From NCBI RefSeq assembly GCF_036417845.1, contig NC_090020.1:39416425-39480424 (forward strand): a stretch of DNA of 64,000 bases, given 5' to 3'. This stretch comes from Apteryx mantelli (Eukaryota; Chordata; Aves; Apterygiformes; Apterygidae). Below the pieces are notes generated by a model. The model worked only from the letters and a program-made list of their open reading frames with translations. It searched no databases and had not been told where the DNA came from. This document shows positions 36,340-47,905 of this stretch, piece by piece. Every line of letters begins with the position of its first letter. Within the stretch, counting starts at the first letter, position 1. Position numbers and translations under genes: made by a program.

Positions 36340-39050
36340 TTCTAAATAGGTAGAATTATCTCTCAGCCGATCATAAACCATACGATAACCTGTTCTGATC
36401 CTAACTCCATCACCTTCCAGAAATACTGGAAATGCTCAAATTGTAGTCAGACCCCACTAATAAAGCAAAAAAAGGTTTCAACTAATTAAAGAATGAGGCG
36501 AGAACAGTGAAAAGACCACAGGATTTAAATGAAATATGATGGAATTTATCTCTGAGTGGGAAGGAATTTCTTTAAAAAAATGGGGTAGTCTGAACGTGAA
36601 GACTTCATCTCACAGCACCATGTGGGAATAATGAGTTTCCTGAGTTTTCCATAAGGGGGAATATCTGCAAACTATGCCATCCTAGCTTGATTGCTTTTTT
36701 ACGTTACTAAACATCCATTTTGAGGGCGATTAGTATTAGGGAATTATTTCATCAGCATTATCGCGGAGTGCCTGGTTGGATGGAGGGGGTGGTGGGGGAG
36801 AGGAACCGCGCGGCAAAGAACGCAAAGGGAAAAGAGCTTCTGCTCTGTGCGGTTACAGGCTCTCTGGGGACTGTTTGTCTGCCAAATGTTCCCTAAATTC
36901 CTGACTCTATCCTTTAGACACTCAAATGTAAGAAGAGGCTCGTAAAAAGAATAACAGCGACAGTGTGCTGGGGCTGTGCTGACTCGATGTGTCTGGGTTG
37001 GTAGCTCTCCTGTTTATTTGACACAGTTGACTTACGATGTCTTGGTCATGGCTTGTTTGTCCAGCCCGGCTCTTCATCCTGGCAGATTTGCTTTCAAGCG
37101 GCAGCCACCTCTGCAAAGCTACCTTTAGATCTGCTTTTAGGGAAGCAGGTGGGGAGGGAAGCTGACAGGTAAAATTGCAGTGTTATCAAAAAGCCAGGCG
37201 CTTGTGTGCTCTGCAAGAGGCACCGCTTCAAATGCCTTTTCACTGACAGGTTTAAAATGCAACGTTTGTCCTTAGCCTTTGTTGGCGTATTTCAGCTGTT
37301 TTTCTGCTAAAAAAGGAAAAAACGGTGGCAGTCTTACCTTCAGGTCCCCTTATATGTAATCTGCTAAACTACCAACTGGACCCAAACCAAGTAAATTTTG
37401 CGTACGTTTGTTCAGCCAGCAATCTATTAATTATTACTGAACAACTTGTGGGGAAATGTTAAGGGATGAAAAAATCCCATTATCCACCTATGGAAGGAAG
37501 GGAGGAATCTTTCTGTGTCTTTGTAGCATCACCCTAACATCACTGATGAGTCCAAGATGCCTTTTTGCATCACATAGCTATCTACAGAGGTATGTGGTCC
37601 TTCTCCGTGACACATGAGAGAGTGATACCACATCACGCAGACTTGCCTCACACCCAAAAATTGCTAGGAGAGTTTTGGCACACAAGTTACTTGCGAATAG
37701 CCTGCCTAGCCCTGTGACCAAATGGGGAGACATGAGCACGAGCTTGGAAAGGGTAAGTCTGACCTATGTAAGTCCTGCTCCAAGACAACTGACTTATTCC
37801 TGTTTGGTCCAGCAGGTCCAGGTGTGGTCCTGGACTGCTTGGGATTGTATCTGTGACTCCACACATCAGGCATTTCAGGTTATTTAATTTAACATTGCTT
37901 CGGAAACCCTTTAAAAAGCAGTGGATCTCCATCCTTCAATCTGTTCCAGATAACGTTTTTTATTTCCATTCTTTTCTTTCCACTCTTCTTGTCCTCAAGG
38001 TTGCAGGCAACTTGCTTTGTGAGTAGAAAGATCTGTTATTTCCTAAATGAGAACCTACCCCTCTGCATTATGTGGGAGTAATGTAGGATGTAAGAAGTGG
38101 TGACCCTTTATAATGGATTTTCTTCCCTTTGCTTCACTGAATCTTCAAGGACTGCATTTTGATTCTTCCTTCGTGTTTTTGCCTCAGAGATTGGCATGTT
38201 AGTGTTATGAAACTAGAAAAGCTCTAGTCAGATCAAAAGAGTGCAAGTAAGTGCATTAAGTGCATAAAATCCTTCCCTTCAACAAATACATGTTTTATAT
38301 GAGCACAGCATCACTGCATTACACCACAAAATCAATGTAATTTACACAACTTTACGCGAGTTCTCTCTACCCTGCTTTTACCTCTCCCCTCACAGCATAA
38401 AATAAAATGAAACGATCCTTTGTGCATTTCTCAATAAATGCACTTCTGATATCCTTCTTATCAAATCAGTCTGACACTCTTCCCTTTCAAGCCTGACATG
38501 CCATTAAACTGATGTGTAAAGATTTTTAAAAGCCCCACAAACTGCCTTAATTTATACTTTTCTTAATGGTATAAGGTATAAATGGCTTTTAAAAATTTGA
38601 GATGGTCTAATCATGTCTTTTAAAATCCATGTCTTTAAGGGGTGCAGAATGCAGCTTGTTTTAATCTGTCATAGTGCCTGCCTCACTTGTTAGTTGCTAC
38701 GACTCTTGTTAGAAATGTGTAGCCACTGTAACCATGAAAATTCAACATTCATCCTCCTGCTTGAGGACATGTTTATTCTGAAACAAGAACTACACTGTGG
38801 TTCCTTTATGCAATATTTACATGGAAGCATTTATGGCTATTGCGAATTTGCAGCCCACGTAATGATGCCCACCGTTACACCTGCAATTTGTGCATTTCTT
38901 GGTTTGTTTCTAGGAATACCTACCTGGGCATTTGAAAAATTGCTTTTAGTATTCCCTAAACAAATCCAACCTTAACAAGCATAATAAATCAGTTTTAAAA
39001 ATCCATAGATTTGCTTTTGTTGGAAGAGAATAGAAGTTAGGAAACTTAAT
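36340..39050. other. no gene seen
   Basis: Mostly AT-rich. A small GC-rich spot with a few CpGs lies at 36763-36830. A good donor (AAAGG then GTAAGT) at about 37752 lacks a good acceptor. The frame at 38694-38975 has no support. Confidence 0.5.
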
Positions 39051-39061
39051 CAGCAACTCAC

Positions 39062-39091
39062 CTTTGCCGCTCTTTCCTACTGAAGCCCTGT
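39062..39091 (-). other. possible 30-base microexon (minus strand)
   Basis: On the minus strand, GCTTTGTCTTTTCAG is followed by 30 bases and then AAAG with the perfect donor GTGAGTTG. The length preserves reading frame, as in neuronal microexons, and two frames are open. With so few bases, chance is a serious explanation. Confidence 0.15.
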
Positions 39092-39930
39092 CTGAAAAGA
39101 CAAAGCGGCTTTGGACCGCATTTGAAAGCCTTTGAACTTGTGTCCCATCTAGTAAGGTGTTGGAAATGTCAGAAATCAGGATTTCCAGAGGATACTACTG
39201 GGCCATATCACTGTAGTACTGACTTAAGAAGAAGTAGCTGTAGTGCAGTGGCAGAATGAGGGATACAAGAAACTCTTGGTTGGGCTGGATGTACTACTCC
39301 TCTTGGTGTAAGGGAAAACATCAGAGTCTGTCCACAAAATGAAATCAGCTCTGTCTGGAGCTGCATCCAGAAACAAATAAGAGATTGAAACTGGTTTTGA
39401 GATCTTGGCATAGTATAATAACTAACACAGTCTGTTTATTGAGGTGCCTCTTTTTGTTTAAATGACAACTCCCAATCTCTCCCGGTGTTTCCTCATGTAA
39501 GAGTATTGCAGCAAACATATCTAGAAGCCGCAAAGCTTTGATTGCCTAAAAAATTACAGTAGCCTCGGCAAATTGAAAGCAATTCTTTTATCAGTATTAC
39601 ATCAGGAAACACTCTAAAACACAAACTGTGTTTGCAATGCATCAGGCTGTGCAAGGAGTGTAAATCTCCCAGGATTTTGCCTTGGGATCTTTCTCAGTAT
39701 TTACCAGAGTGAATTCTCACCTGTCTTCTATATACCACTGAGATATATTCACAGACTTGCCTAAGTGGGTAAAAGACATAATGGTCATAAAATGTCTGGG
39801 AATATAATACGTATCTTCTTCTCTTCAATCATAGTGACAAAATGTATATTCCATCAGGGATAATCAATATCACCAGTGCTGACAACTGTTATGAAATATT
39901 CTTTTCGTTCACCTCTGTTTCTTCTTCCAG

Positions 39931-40028
39931 GATGTGGAAGAAATAGTTTTATTAGTTTCTTGGTTAACTACTTATTTGTCTGTGCTTGTGTGCATTTAAG
40001 TGAGCGGGTGTGTTAAGGATACATTGAG
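39931..40028 (+). other. possible exon (plus strand)
   Basis: A very strong acceptor tract (CACCTCTGTTTCTTCTTCCAG) and a fair donor (TTGAG then GTAAAG) enclose 98 bases. Frame one is open for 22 codons before a stop (DVEEIVLLVSWLTTY and on), so it would be noncoding or terminal at best. Confidence 0.15.
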
Positions 40029-40029
40029 G

Positions 40030-41390
40030 TAAAGTTAATTTAGAGACACTCATTTTGCTTTTGATCATCTAGTTTATTAATAATTTTTTCCTCTTTCAAG
40101 GGTAAGCTCCACAGTAAACAGCCAGTGTGTGAGACAATTCTGCCTATAGCACTGAAGTTCCCTGGCTGAAATTTTCATGTGGTAGAAAATAAACTGGGGA
40201 GAAGCTGTTGTCCCAGCTGTTGTTTCCCCTTTCAAAAATCAAGATCAAGCTTCAAAAGATGGGCACTTTCTTAAATGGTGGATGGCTGACTACTACCTTG
40301 CCCTTTGAGAAAGTCATGGGATAAATACAAATGGGGGAGAATTTTCTCCAAAGCCTTTTAGAAAGTGCTATCAGCTTTAGATTACAATTTCAAGAAAGAG
40401 AGACCTCGAGCTTCTGGAATTAACAACTGAGTTGGGTTGCAGGCAGCCAAAGAGATTTTCTTCAACACTGCTTTATTCAGGTTCATGCCTCTCAACAGAG
40501 CCATTTTTTCAGCCCTGATTTAGAACAAATTTGGTTTTATTTTAGTGAAACAGAGGGTTATGTTCTTGGTTACAACACTGGAAGCATAATACAAAAAAAG
40601 ACACTGCAAAATGTACATCTTTTTCTATTTCTCACCTGAAAAAATGTTTAGGTACCCCCAAAATGCCTTTTCCTAACTAAGTCAGTCTGGCTAATTTAAA
40701 AAAAAAAAATTGTCTGCAAAGCTCGCCTGCCAGGGGCTTGTTCTAGCTGTCACTCACCAGTTCTCTTTTCTTCATCACAGGCAGTTTCTTCATTGCACTA
40801 GCCAGGTGCTAATCCAAGAGTACTTCAGCGCACGTTGTGGCCTTTAGAGAAGGACAATATTGTGAGTCCTCTTTACTCTGGTTGTGCCTGAGGTGTCTGA
40901 GGCTGCCAGTGCAACAGAATCATCGAAACGTATGTTTAGAACACCCTTATTTTATTATTATTTTTAACTTGAACTGCCAAGGGCTATGCATTTGTTGAGC
41001 CCTGGGAATGCATATTAAGTATGGTTTTGGGTGTGCCCAAGTTTGCTTTTGAAGGAGACGGATGCTGTGATATGTTGATTTTTCGCAATAGGGGCCGCTT
41101 CAGCAAGTCGACTGACCTCCTCTTTCATTTGATTCCTCTCTTCTTGCAACATGATTTGCATATTGACATTTTCATGGCTTGGCAAAAATGAAAACATTTT
41201 ACTTCGCAGGAAATATTACCTACACAACATTTCTGCTAGTCTCAGAACGTATGATCCATAGTCATTTTTTTTATAGAGATCACAAAGAACACATTTAGTA
41301 ATAAAGCTGGCTGAGCTGGCATTTAGATTTTCTTGCCTCCCACTGTTATTTTTTTTGACAGTCTGAGGTTTGGGTCGTCACCACGGGTCA
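40030..41390. other. no gene seen
   Basis: AT-rich sequence without splice pairs. An A-run of nine lies near 40700. The short minus-strand frame at 41015-41197 has no support. Confidence 0.5.
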
Positions 41391-41399
41391 CATGGGTGA

Positions 41400-41760
41400 C
41401 TTTGAAAGTCATTAAAAGACTCCAGAGCTGGATTTTGTGAGCGCGGGGGCGGGAGCTGGCTGCAGACAGCAGAGCCCTGTACTTGCTGCGATGGGATGCG
41501 AAATCCACCTGGATTTTCCCCAAAGCATATGGCTTCGTTCACAGCTGCAGTAATCAGCCGTGAAGGCTGCGAATGTGTGGATCTCCATGAGCAGTCGCTG
41601 TGGCTGCAACTGGCTCTGAGAGGGTGGGACGCAGTCATCGGCCAGCTGCGGGTGAAGGATAATGTCTTTGGCATTAAGAGCCCAATAAGACTTAAATGTC
41701 TGGAGGGAATTAATAGTCTAATACCAGGTGATGTTGACAGCTGAGGCTGGTACAGACCAG
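41400..41760. promoter_or_regulatory. enhancer-like single-copy element
   Basis: Balanced composition, several CpGs and dense candidate transcription-factor sites set this block apart. They include multiple CAGCTG E-boxes (near 41542 and 41738), a TGACAG TALE-type site directly beside an E-box (GTTGACAGCTGAG near 41733), and a CCAATAAGA box. It sits less than 1 kb upstream of the CpG islands. Frames open on both strands argue against coding. The regulatory role is inferred. Confidence 0.35.
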
Positions 41761-42040
41761 GGGACTGCTATCTGCTTGCCTTTTCCCTCCACCGTTTTTA
41801 TTTGGCTGGCTACCTCTCGCCGCTGATTTTGACTATGCTTTGTGCAAGATAGGTACGACACAGGTCACGCTTGTCGGAGGGAGGCAAAGGAAAGGATGTC
41901 ATCCTGAGAGATTTGCCTCACCTTTTTGTTCTCTAGTTATAGCATCATTAAAAGTGCTCCTGAAGGCTCTCTGAATCTGGGGCACAACTTCAGCATAGCC
42001 TTCAACTGAAGAGGGGTTCAGGAAAGAAAAGCACTTGTTA

Positions 42041-42054
42041 AAAAAAAAAAAAAA
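42041..42054. repeat. short poly-A run
   Basis: An A run of about 14 in otherwise complex sequence. Confidence 0.9.
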
Positions 42055-42119
42055 ATCCACACCCAGTACAGTGAAGGATTTTCCTCTGGGGAAGTCTCGA
42101 GCCATCTTGTGCTATATGT

Positions 42120-42300
42120 GTCTCTCCAGCCGATTAGAGGCATTCGCTCAGCTGCTCCTCTCTGCATTTGTCAGATTTCTAATGTAATGTATAAATCTGT
42201 TCCTGCTTGACTCCCACAGCTGGTTTTGATCAGGCTCCTATAAAAAGGAAGTTTCAATTAGCACTGATCCAAACATCTTCTGAAGATGTATTTTTATGGC
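42120..42300 (+). promoter_or_regulatory. possible core promoter with TATA-like box
   Basis: CCTATAAAAAGG places a TATAAAAA box at 42239-42246 on the plus strand. The sequence becomes CpG-dense about 60 bases downstream. Upstream are CAGCTG and GATTAG sites, and the block is complex single-copy DNA. A start site near 42270 is possible but has no transcript support. Confidence 0.25.
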
Positions 42301-42420
42301 AGCTCGACGAATAGGGCTCTTTGTTCGCCCGGGTGCGGGCGGCTCTGCGGCGAAAGGCGGCCAGGGCTGTGAGTCATCACCGCAAGCACTGTACTTCGCT
42401 GCAGAGGTCAGGCACTGCCA
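42300..42420. promoter_or_regulatory. CpG-dense patch after TATA-like box
   Basis: Nine CpGs occur in the first 60 bases (42301-42360), including GCGGGCGGC, and they thin out afterwards. It is the first of three CpG-dense blocks within 1.4 kb. Confidence 0.5.
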
Positions 42421-42574
42421 AAACCAGAAGAATTAGCCAGCCAGATTGAATTAGCGGTTGAAGCACATTAATTTATGCTACATAAATGTTATTGTGGCCC
42501 CGTGGGCAAGTACTTAGGTCATAGGCTTTATGAACTATTTGCAGCGTGGGGGCTTGCCAGCCATAAATCAGCTC

Positions 42575-42890
42575 CGAAAAGCACCTCTGCAAAGCCATCG
42601 GGGCTCTGTGCCGCGCTCCCCGCCATCTGCGCTGACCCCGTCTCTGGGCGTCATGATGCACGAGGTTTTGCGCCAAAGGAGCGGGTCAGTGGCGAGAGCG
42701 GAGCCGAGATGGGGTCTAGCTGAGACCCGGGCCGTTCGTTATGCTTGTGGTCCCACGCCCGGCAGCTGCGTGCTGGCGGTCCCTGGCAGGCAGCTTGCCC
42801 TGGACACGGTGCACTGGCCCGGCCCCAGCTGCTTGAGTCGGCGCAGCTGGGCCGTAAATGGAGACCTCGATATCTCGAGCGCACATGCAA
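42575..42890. promoter_or_regulatory. CpG island, first block
   Basis: Close to 30 CpGs are spread over about 315 bases, against near absence in the flanks. Open frames on both strands reflect GC content; none has splice logic or a known domain. Together with the block at 43205-43605 it suggests an unmethylated promoter or a developmental regulatory island. Confidence 0.65.
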
Positions 42891-43019
42891 CCCAACCCTG
42901 ATGGGGCTGTTTCTCTCCTGCAGGAGGAGGGGAATTAGGTCCATTTTTGGCCGGATTATTTTAAAAAAGGGAGAAAAGTAGAAGTAAGTGTTTTCTGGCT
43001 GCAAATTGTGGTAAGCGGG

Positions 43020-43200
43020 GACACACGCCAAGAAAGAATTATGCATAAACGATAGTGTTTAAACTTGTTTTTATGTGTTTGGATGCGTCTCTGCCAAAAA
43101 TCTGACAGGGCCTCATTGTTGGAGCTTTTTCGCCATGAAGCCACTGGCTGCACCCAGCGAAGGTTTTGTAAATAATGAAATAATTGGGAGTCTTTGGGGT
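43020..43200. promoter_or_regulatory. AT-rich conserved-looking element between CpG islands
   Basis: It contains the perfect 10-base palindrome TTATGCATAA at 43039-43048, which resembles a POU-factor dimer site, and a TAAATAATGAAATAATTG stretch near 43169. Its contrast with the GC-rich DNA on both sides is typical of enhancers embedded in CpG-rich regulatory domains. Inferred. Confidence 0.3.
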
Positions 43201-43204
43201 TTGC

Positions 43205-43605
43205 TGCCAGCGCCAACGAATGCGCGGAGCATGCTCCGCATTCCCGCGAGCCGGGTAAAGGCTACGGCGGCGCGAGAAGGGAGGCGACAGCCGCCCCTGG
43301 AGGGGAGCCGCCTTTTCAAACAGGAGTCTTTCGCTTCGAGTTGTAATTCCAGGCGCTGTGCACAAAGGCCCGTTTGTTCCCCCGTTGCTCGCCACCGCTC
43401 GGCTCAGCCCGGCGCATCCACGCGGCCCCTTGTGCCGGCTCTTGCGGCGCGTACGTCTTCCCCTGCCGAGCACTGCGGCGCCCCTTGCTTCTGGATGTGC
43501 CACAGCTCGCGTCCTTGTCGGGCATCTCCAGTACCGCTGGTCTCAAGGACGCGGCGACCCCAGCTCGCTTTTGCCCAAGTTCCCGGGCCTGGCTGCTGGG
43601 CTGGT
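43205..43605. promoter_or_regulatory. CpG island, main block
   Basis: By hand I count about 44 CpGs in 400 bases of roughly 60% or higher GC, so observed CpG is near the number expected from base composition. This is the strongest CpG island in the window. A donor-like CCGG then GTAAAG lies at 43251-43260 on the plus strand and could end a first exon. The 184-codon plus-strand frame (43075-43629) and the opposing frames of similar length are compositional and show no domain. It is a candidate promoter for an unseen transcript in either direction. Confidence 0.75.
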
Positions 43606-44055
43606 TGGTTTAGGAATCTCAGACATTGATAAGCTGGTGCAAATGACATTTTTCTTTATGCTGAATATTTCCATTGGATCGCAAAAGAATGTTGTTACAG
43701 CGTAAAAAATTCATAAAATCATGCTAAAACAGTTAAGAGGATATGAAATAGATGAAGCCTGGAGAGCATAAACATTTTATATCTCAATAGCTTTTCACAA
43801 GGCTTTTTTTTGTTGGTTTTCATGAACTTTTATGCTGTCACCATAGTTTTTTTTTTTTGAATGGGGAAGCTATTGCTGTTTTAAGTGTGTCCTATTACAA
43901 ATGAACATGTTTAGTCTACTTCATAGCGATTTGGTTTTGTTTAGCTCACCAAAAGAAAAAAAAATTCAGGTCTGATGCTGCCAGCCCTGCTTGTGTGAGT
44001 AATCTCCATTCATCCTGCTCCTGAAACACTCCCGTGTTCCCTGTTTTTACTGCAG

Positions 44056-44165
44056 GATCCAGTTTACCATTATAAGGATTGCAAGATGGTTCTTAAAACT
44101 GCCAGAGTGTAATTTTTCTGCATAAATAGCTTTTTCTAGAAAGCAAATAAATGATCATCTGAAGT
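44056..44165 (+). other. possible terminal exon with polyadenylation signal (plus strand)
   Basis: The acceptor tract TTCCCTGTTTTTACTGCAG precedes an 18-codon open stretch (DPVYHYKDCKMVLKTARV) that ends in a stop at 44110-44112. An AATAAA hexamer follows at 44146-44151. With the CpG island 0.5 kb upstream, this could be the last exon of a short two-exon transcript, more likely a noncoding RNA than a protein gene. Confidence 0.22.
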
Positions 44166-45049
44166 GAGGTTGATTTTCAGCAATAATGAATCCATATGTT
44201 TCCCATTAAACCTGTCTTCAGAAAACTCATGACAGAAAGGAAAACCATTAACAATGACAAAAAAAAAAAAATCATGTGCGACTTATGTGAGTTTCTTTTC
44301 TTTTGTTTTTGTTGTAGATGTATTTCTGTTCGCTTTTTGAAATCAGAAGGGTGGCGTGCAGCACTGGGCGGCACTGATTGTGTGTTTCCTAAGTGACTGT
44401 TTAATCAATAAAAGCGGTAGACTGGGTATTTACTACATTTCATTAATTAGGTTAAGGAAGTAGGGATATTTATGACAATTATTTGGAAAGCTGTGTAAAG
44501 AGATAGCCAGACAAACAAACCTCCGTAATCCACTTATACCTCACAGATGCCAAAGGGTTGAACAAGCCTATTAACAAGCCTGTCTGTTTGGAGGAGCTGT
44601 TAAATCATGGATCTCTGCTCAGCACCTGAGGCAGTTAGTTAATAAAGATCTTTTGTAGCACATTTCTGTTCTATTAAGAGTGGACATAAAGTAGAATAAT
44701 TTAAAATGTGTCAATAACTCAAGGCAAAAATGCTTAACGCAAGCTGCATCACCTTCATAAAATGTAGTCCAGTATACATAGTGGTAACTGTTCGGTGGGA
44801 TGTTGCTCATGGACATCAGAAATCTTTTTTTTGGACAGATAATGAGGGGGTTTTTTTGCAAAAATTATCCTGCAGTGGTTTGTTATTGTGGTGTCTGTCT
44901 GGAAGCCAGATTCAAGCTTTAAAAACGGAAATTAACTTATTTTCCATCAACTTTTCCTAGGAGAGAGTCTGAAAACTTGGCTGCCCTTTCAGGAGGATGA
45001 ATCTATGAAGTAAAGCCATTTTCACATTTTGTTACAGGAAAGGAATGTG

Positions 45050-45315
45050 CCGTCCTTCGCTTTAGGGAATATTTGCTTCCCGCGGTCCATTGTGCAGTGC
45101 TGTATGCTGCGCGTTTTTCTGCGGTGAGCTGGCGCGTTTGCACCCACAGCAGCACGCGGTGGCGGTCAGGCCTGCACAGTGTCTTTTCAAAGGGATAGCA
45201 TTATTCAAAACATAAATTTTACTGATGAGGGGGCGATGCTGGCTAGCCCAATCTCCCTCCACCCTCCCCAGTGCGGCTGAGCCGCGGCACCGTCCGCTGC
45301 AGTGTGGGGTGTGCA
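45050..45315. promoter_or_regulatory. small CpG-rich patch
   Basis: About ten CpGs occur between 45080 and 45165 (GCGCG, CGCGG, GGCGG clusters), and several more follow near 45275-45300. It is smaller than the islands at 42.6-43.6 kb but may be part of the same regulatory domain. Confidence 0.4.
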
Positions 45316-46589
45316 TTTGCCGTGCTGCTCCCTTGGATCACTCTTCAATCAGGAAAGAAAGGCCGAGGTATGCCTTAAAAAAAGGGCGAAAAAAGCTGGA
45401 AGCCTGTGCTGTTAGTTATAGTTGGATTGTCTAGAGACTCAGCAGAGGCTTTAATTAAATTCACTATATTTCGTAATTTTTTGGCAGTTTTGATTGATTT
45501 GCTATGTGTTACATCTGGTCTTCATTTACTACATTGCATTTATACTACTGTTTTGTTTTTGTCGCTTGTGTGCTGCATATTAGTCATGAGTTTTTGTGGT
45601 TTGCAGTTTTTAAGTTACATTGTGCAAAACATTCACACTACAACTTGAAACCAGGTGTTTCAATATGAAAGCAAATCACTCCAAGGTTTATACAAACCAC
45701 TGGGTTAGCAACCCACAGAGTTTGTCAAAATATATTTGATTAGATTAGAGTTTGGTTTCTAAAGATGATGGTGTCGGCAGTGAATTTTTAGATGGGAATG
45801 TTTTAAATTTGCAATATATTTATATATCTTATATTTATGTATCTTCTAATTATGTATCTTATCAGTTAAGTGTGTTTATTGTTTTCAAAGCACTTGCCCT
45901 GACTCCTATGCTAGCATATTTAACACAAAACCAAATTAAAGCAAGCCCCAAATCCTGACAATCCTAACTCTTTGACCCATTCATTTTGATGGTATGTTTT
46001 AGACTTGTGGAAGGAGTTTTAAAATGAATGCTGATACATAGGAAAGCAAGTCCTTTGGACCACCACTAAATTTAACAGGATGTTTACTATGAAATACAGC
46101 ATGGTTATGATGTAAAATATCTCCAATCTTAAGTGTCAGGAATTGTGCAGCTGCTTGAGAAAACAATGTGCTTGTTTAGCTCAAAATGCTAGTAAATTAT
46201 TATAGAGACCACTTAATAGAAAAATCATCTCAGCCAGGGAAGCACTGAAGAGAGTATTCTGAGCCTTAATAAATTGCAGTATATTCATTGTGTCAAGCAC
46301 ACTCACAAGGTCACTGAGGGCAAAGGAGGCATTGCAAATATTTTTAATGTGCTCATCGCATCACAGGATTGAAAATGTTTAGTGATTTCTCTGCGAGGGG
46401 ATAGATGATAACTGCAGATTCAAAGGAACATTTTAATGCTTTAATTATCATGCCTTTTTCTAGCGGTAATAATGTGGAACAGAAATTTCTCCTTTTTGCA
46501 GATATGTAAGTATGTTTGTGTTTTTGGAGGATACTGGTGTGTTTCAAGGACACTAACCAGGCTGATCACTATGAGCACTCATGCAGCTG

Positions 46590-46692
46590 GCTCGAATCTG
46601 ATCTTGTTTGCACCAGCCTAATAACAACTGCTTCATGATTACACTGATTTCTGTGGGATTTCCACTGACTTGTGCTGGCACCAGAATCAGGT
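46590..46692. repeat. second copy of the palindromic old repeat family
   Basis: It opens with a GAATCTGATCTTG-like arm, carries TTTGCACCAGC and ATTTCCACTGACTTGTG in the centre, and closes with GCACCAGAATCAGG. This is the same architecture as the copy at 14329-14444. It is strongly diverged, and the family assignment is from memory. Confidence 0.45.
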
Positions 46693-47857
46693 TCTTGTTG
46701 GTAAAAGAGGACTTTCTATTTGCTTCTTTTCTAACATGGATTTTTTTATTATCCTCTATTTTTTGCTGCTTTGGATTTTTGGTCTCGCTATTCGTTAATC
46801 TCAGCTTTGTTCCTTTCTGTTTCCTTTAAAATAAATGGTTTTGGAACCTCCCCTTTATTTTTCTTTTGCCAGTGCTGCAGTTTTATAAAACAAGACCTTC
46901 AGTGGCCCTACTGGCTTAAGGTGTTCCTGCTCGCCAACTCTCCTTTCTTGCTGCTGCCCCACATGCCTGATGTTCACCCTCACACACTCCCCAGTTGCGC
47001 TGGATGACCATTCGTGTGACTGTGAATGCACAACTGACTTTTTTTTTTTTTTTAATACATATTTTGGCAATCTGTTTTTAATCCAGATCAGTTCTCCAGT
47101 ACCATTTGTGTCATGGCATAGCCGAAGAGAAGTGTGCTGGAGCATGGGGATACAGAGAGCTCAAACTGTTAGTGGAGGCTACTTTGAGAAACCCACCCTA
47201 GTTTCCACTAATGTTATCTAACAAGCAATCTATAAGTGGCTAATCTCTGAAGTCAAATAAAGAAAAAGAAAAATCTAGTCAAGATGGAACTCAGTGTCAG
47301 GTAAATCTTAGGCACAGGTCTCCAAAGGGCAATGTGATTTTAGGCTGAGCTGTTAGGAGCCCAGGAACATCAGGTGGGTCTAAAACAGGGGTCATTTTAT
47401 AGGTATGTGTGCGACCTTGCTGGTCAAGAGCAAGATAATAGAAAAATGAAATCTCTGCTTCTGGAGAGAAAGGTGCTGACGTTGTTAAGGAGGAGATGAT
47501 TTGTCTCTGACTCAACTTCTTGCTACAGATATGTGAAGAGTTTGGGTTCTTGCCAGTTTCAGGGAAGTGAAGAGAAAATTCAGTGATGATAATTTTTTGC
47601 CAGTGTCTGGATGCCTTTAATTCCATAGATCCCAGCTATTGCCTCTTAAGCCTACATATGATAGACGTGATAATATATTCTGTTATTTCTTAGCTACTGT
47701 GTCCCCTGTTTCAAGTAACATGGCCTGTCCTTATACACTAGCTGAAACAAAATAGACAGTAAGGTAAGAGAAAGAGACTGGAAACACCATAGAGGTGAGG
47801 ACGGCTGTATCATCAGGCTGTATCTTCATTTTGTATAGTCTGGAGGACACCAGTCAC

Positions 47858-47905
47858 CTTTTTCTTTTTCTTTTCCTTTTCTTTTTCTTTTTTTTCCTCC
47901 TTTCA
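47858..47905. repeat. polypyrimidine tract (TTTTTC)n-like
   Basis: An almost uninterrupted C/T run of about 48 bases with TTTTTC periodicity. Such mirror-like tracts can form triplex DNA. Confidence 0.9.

Noticed and set aside
43075..43629. 184-codon plus-strand frame in the CpG island
   Set aside because: Several frames of similar size overlap it on both strands, as GC-rich DNA produces few stops. The peptide is Arg, Pro, Ser and Ala rich with no domain.
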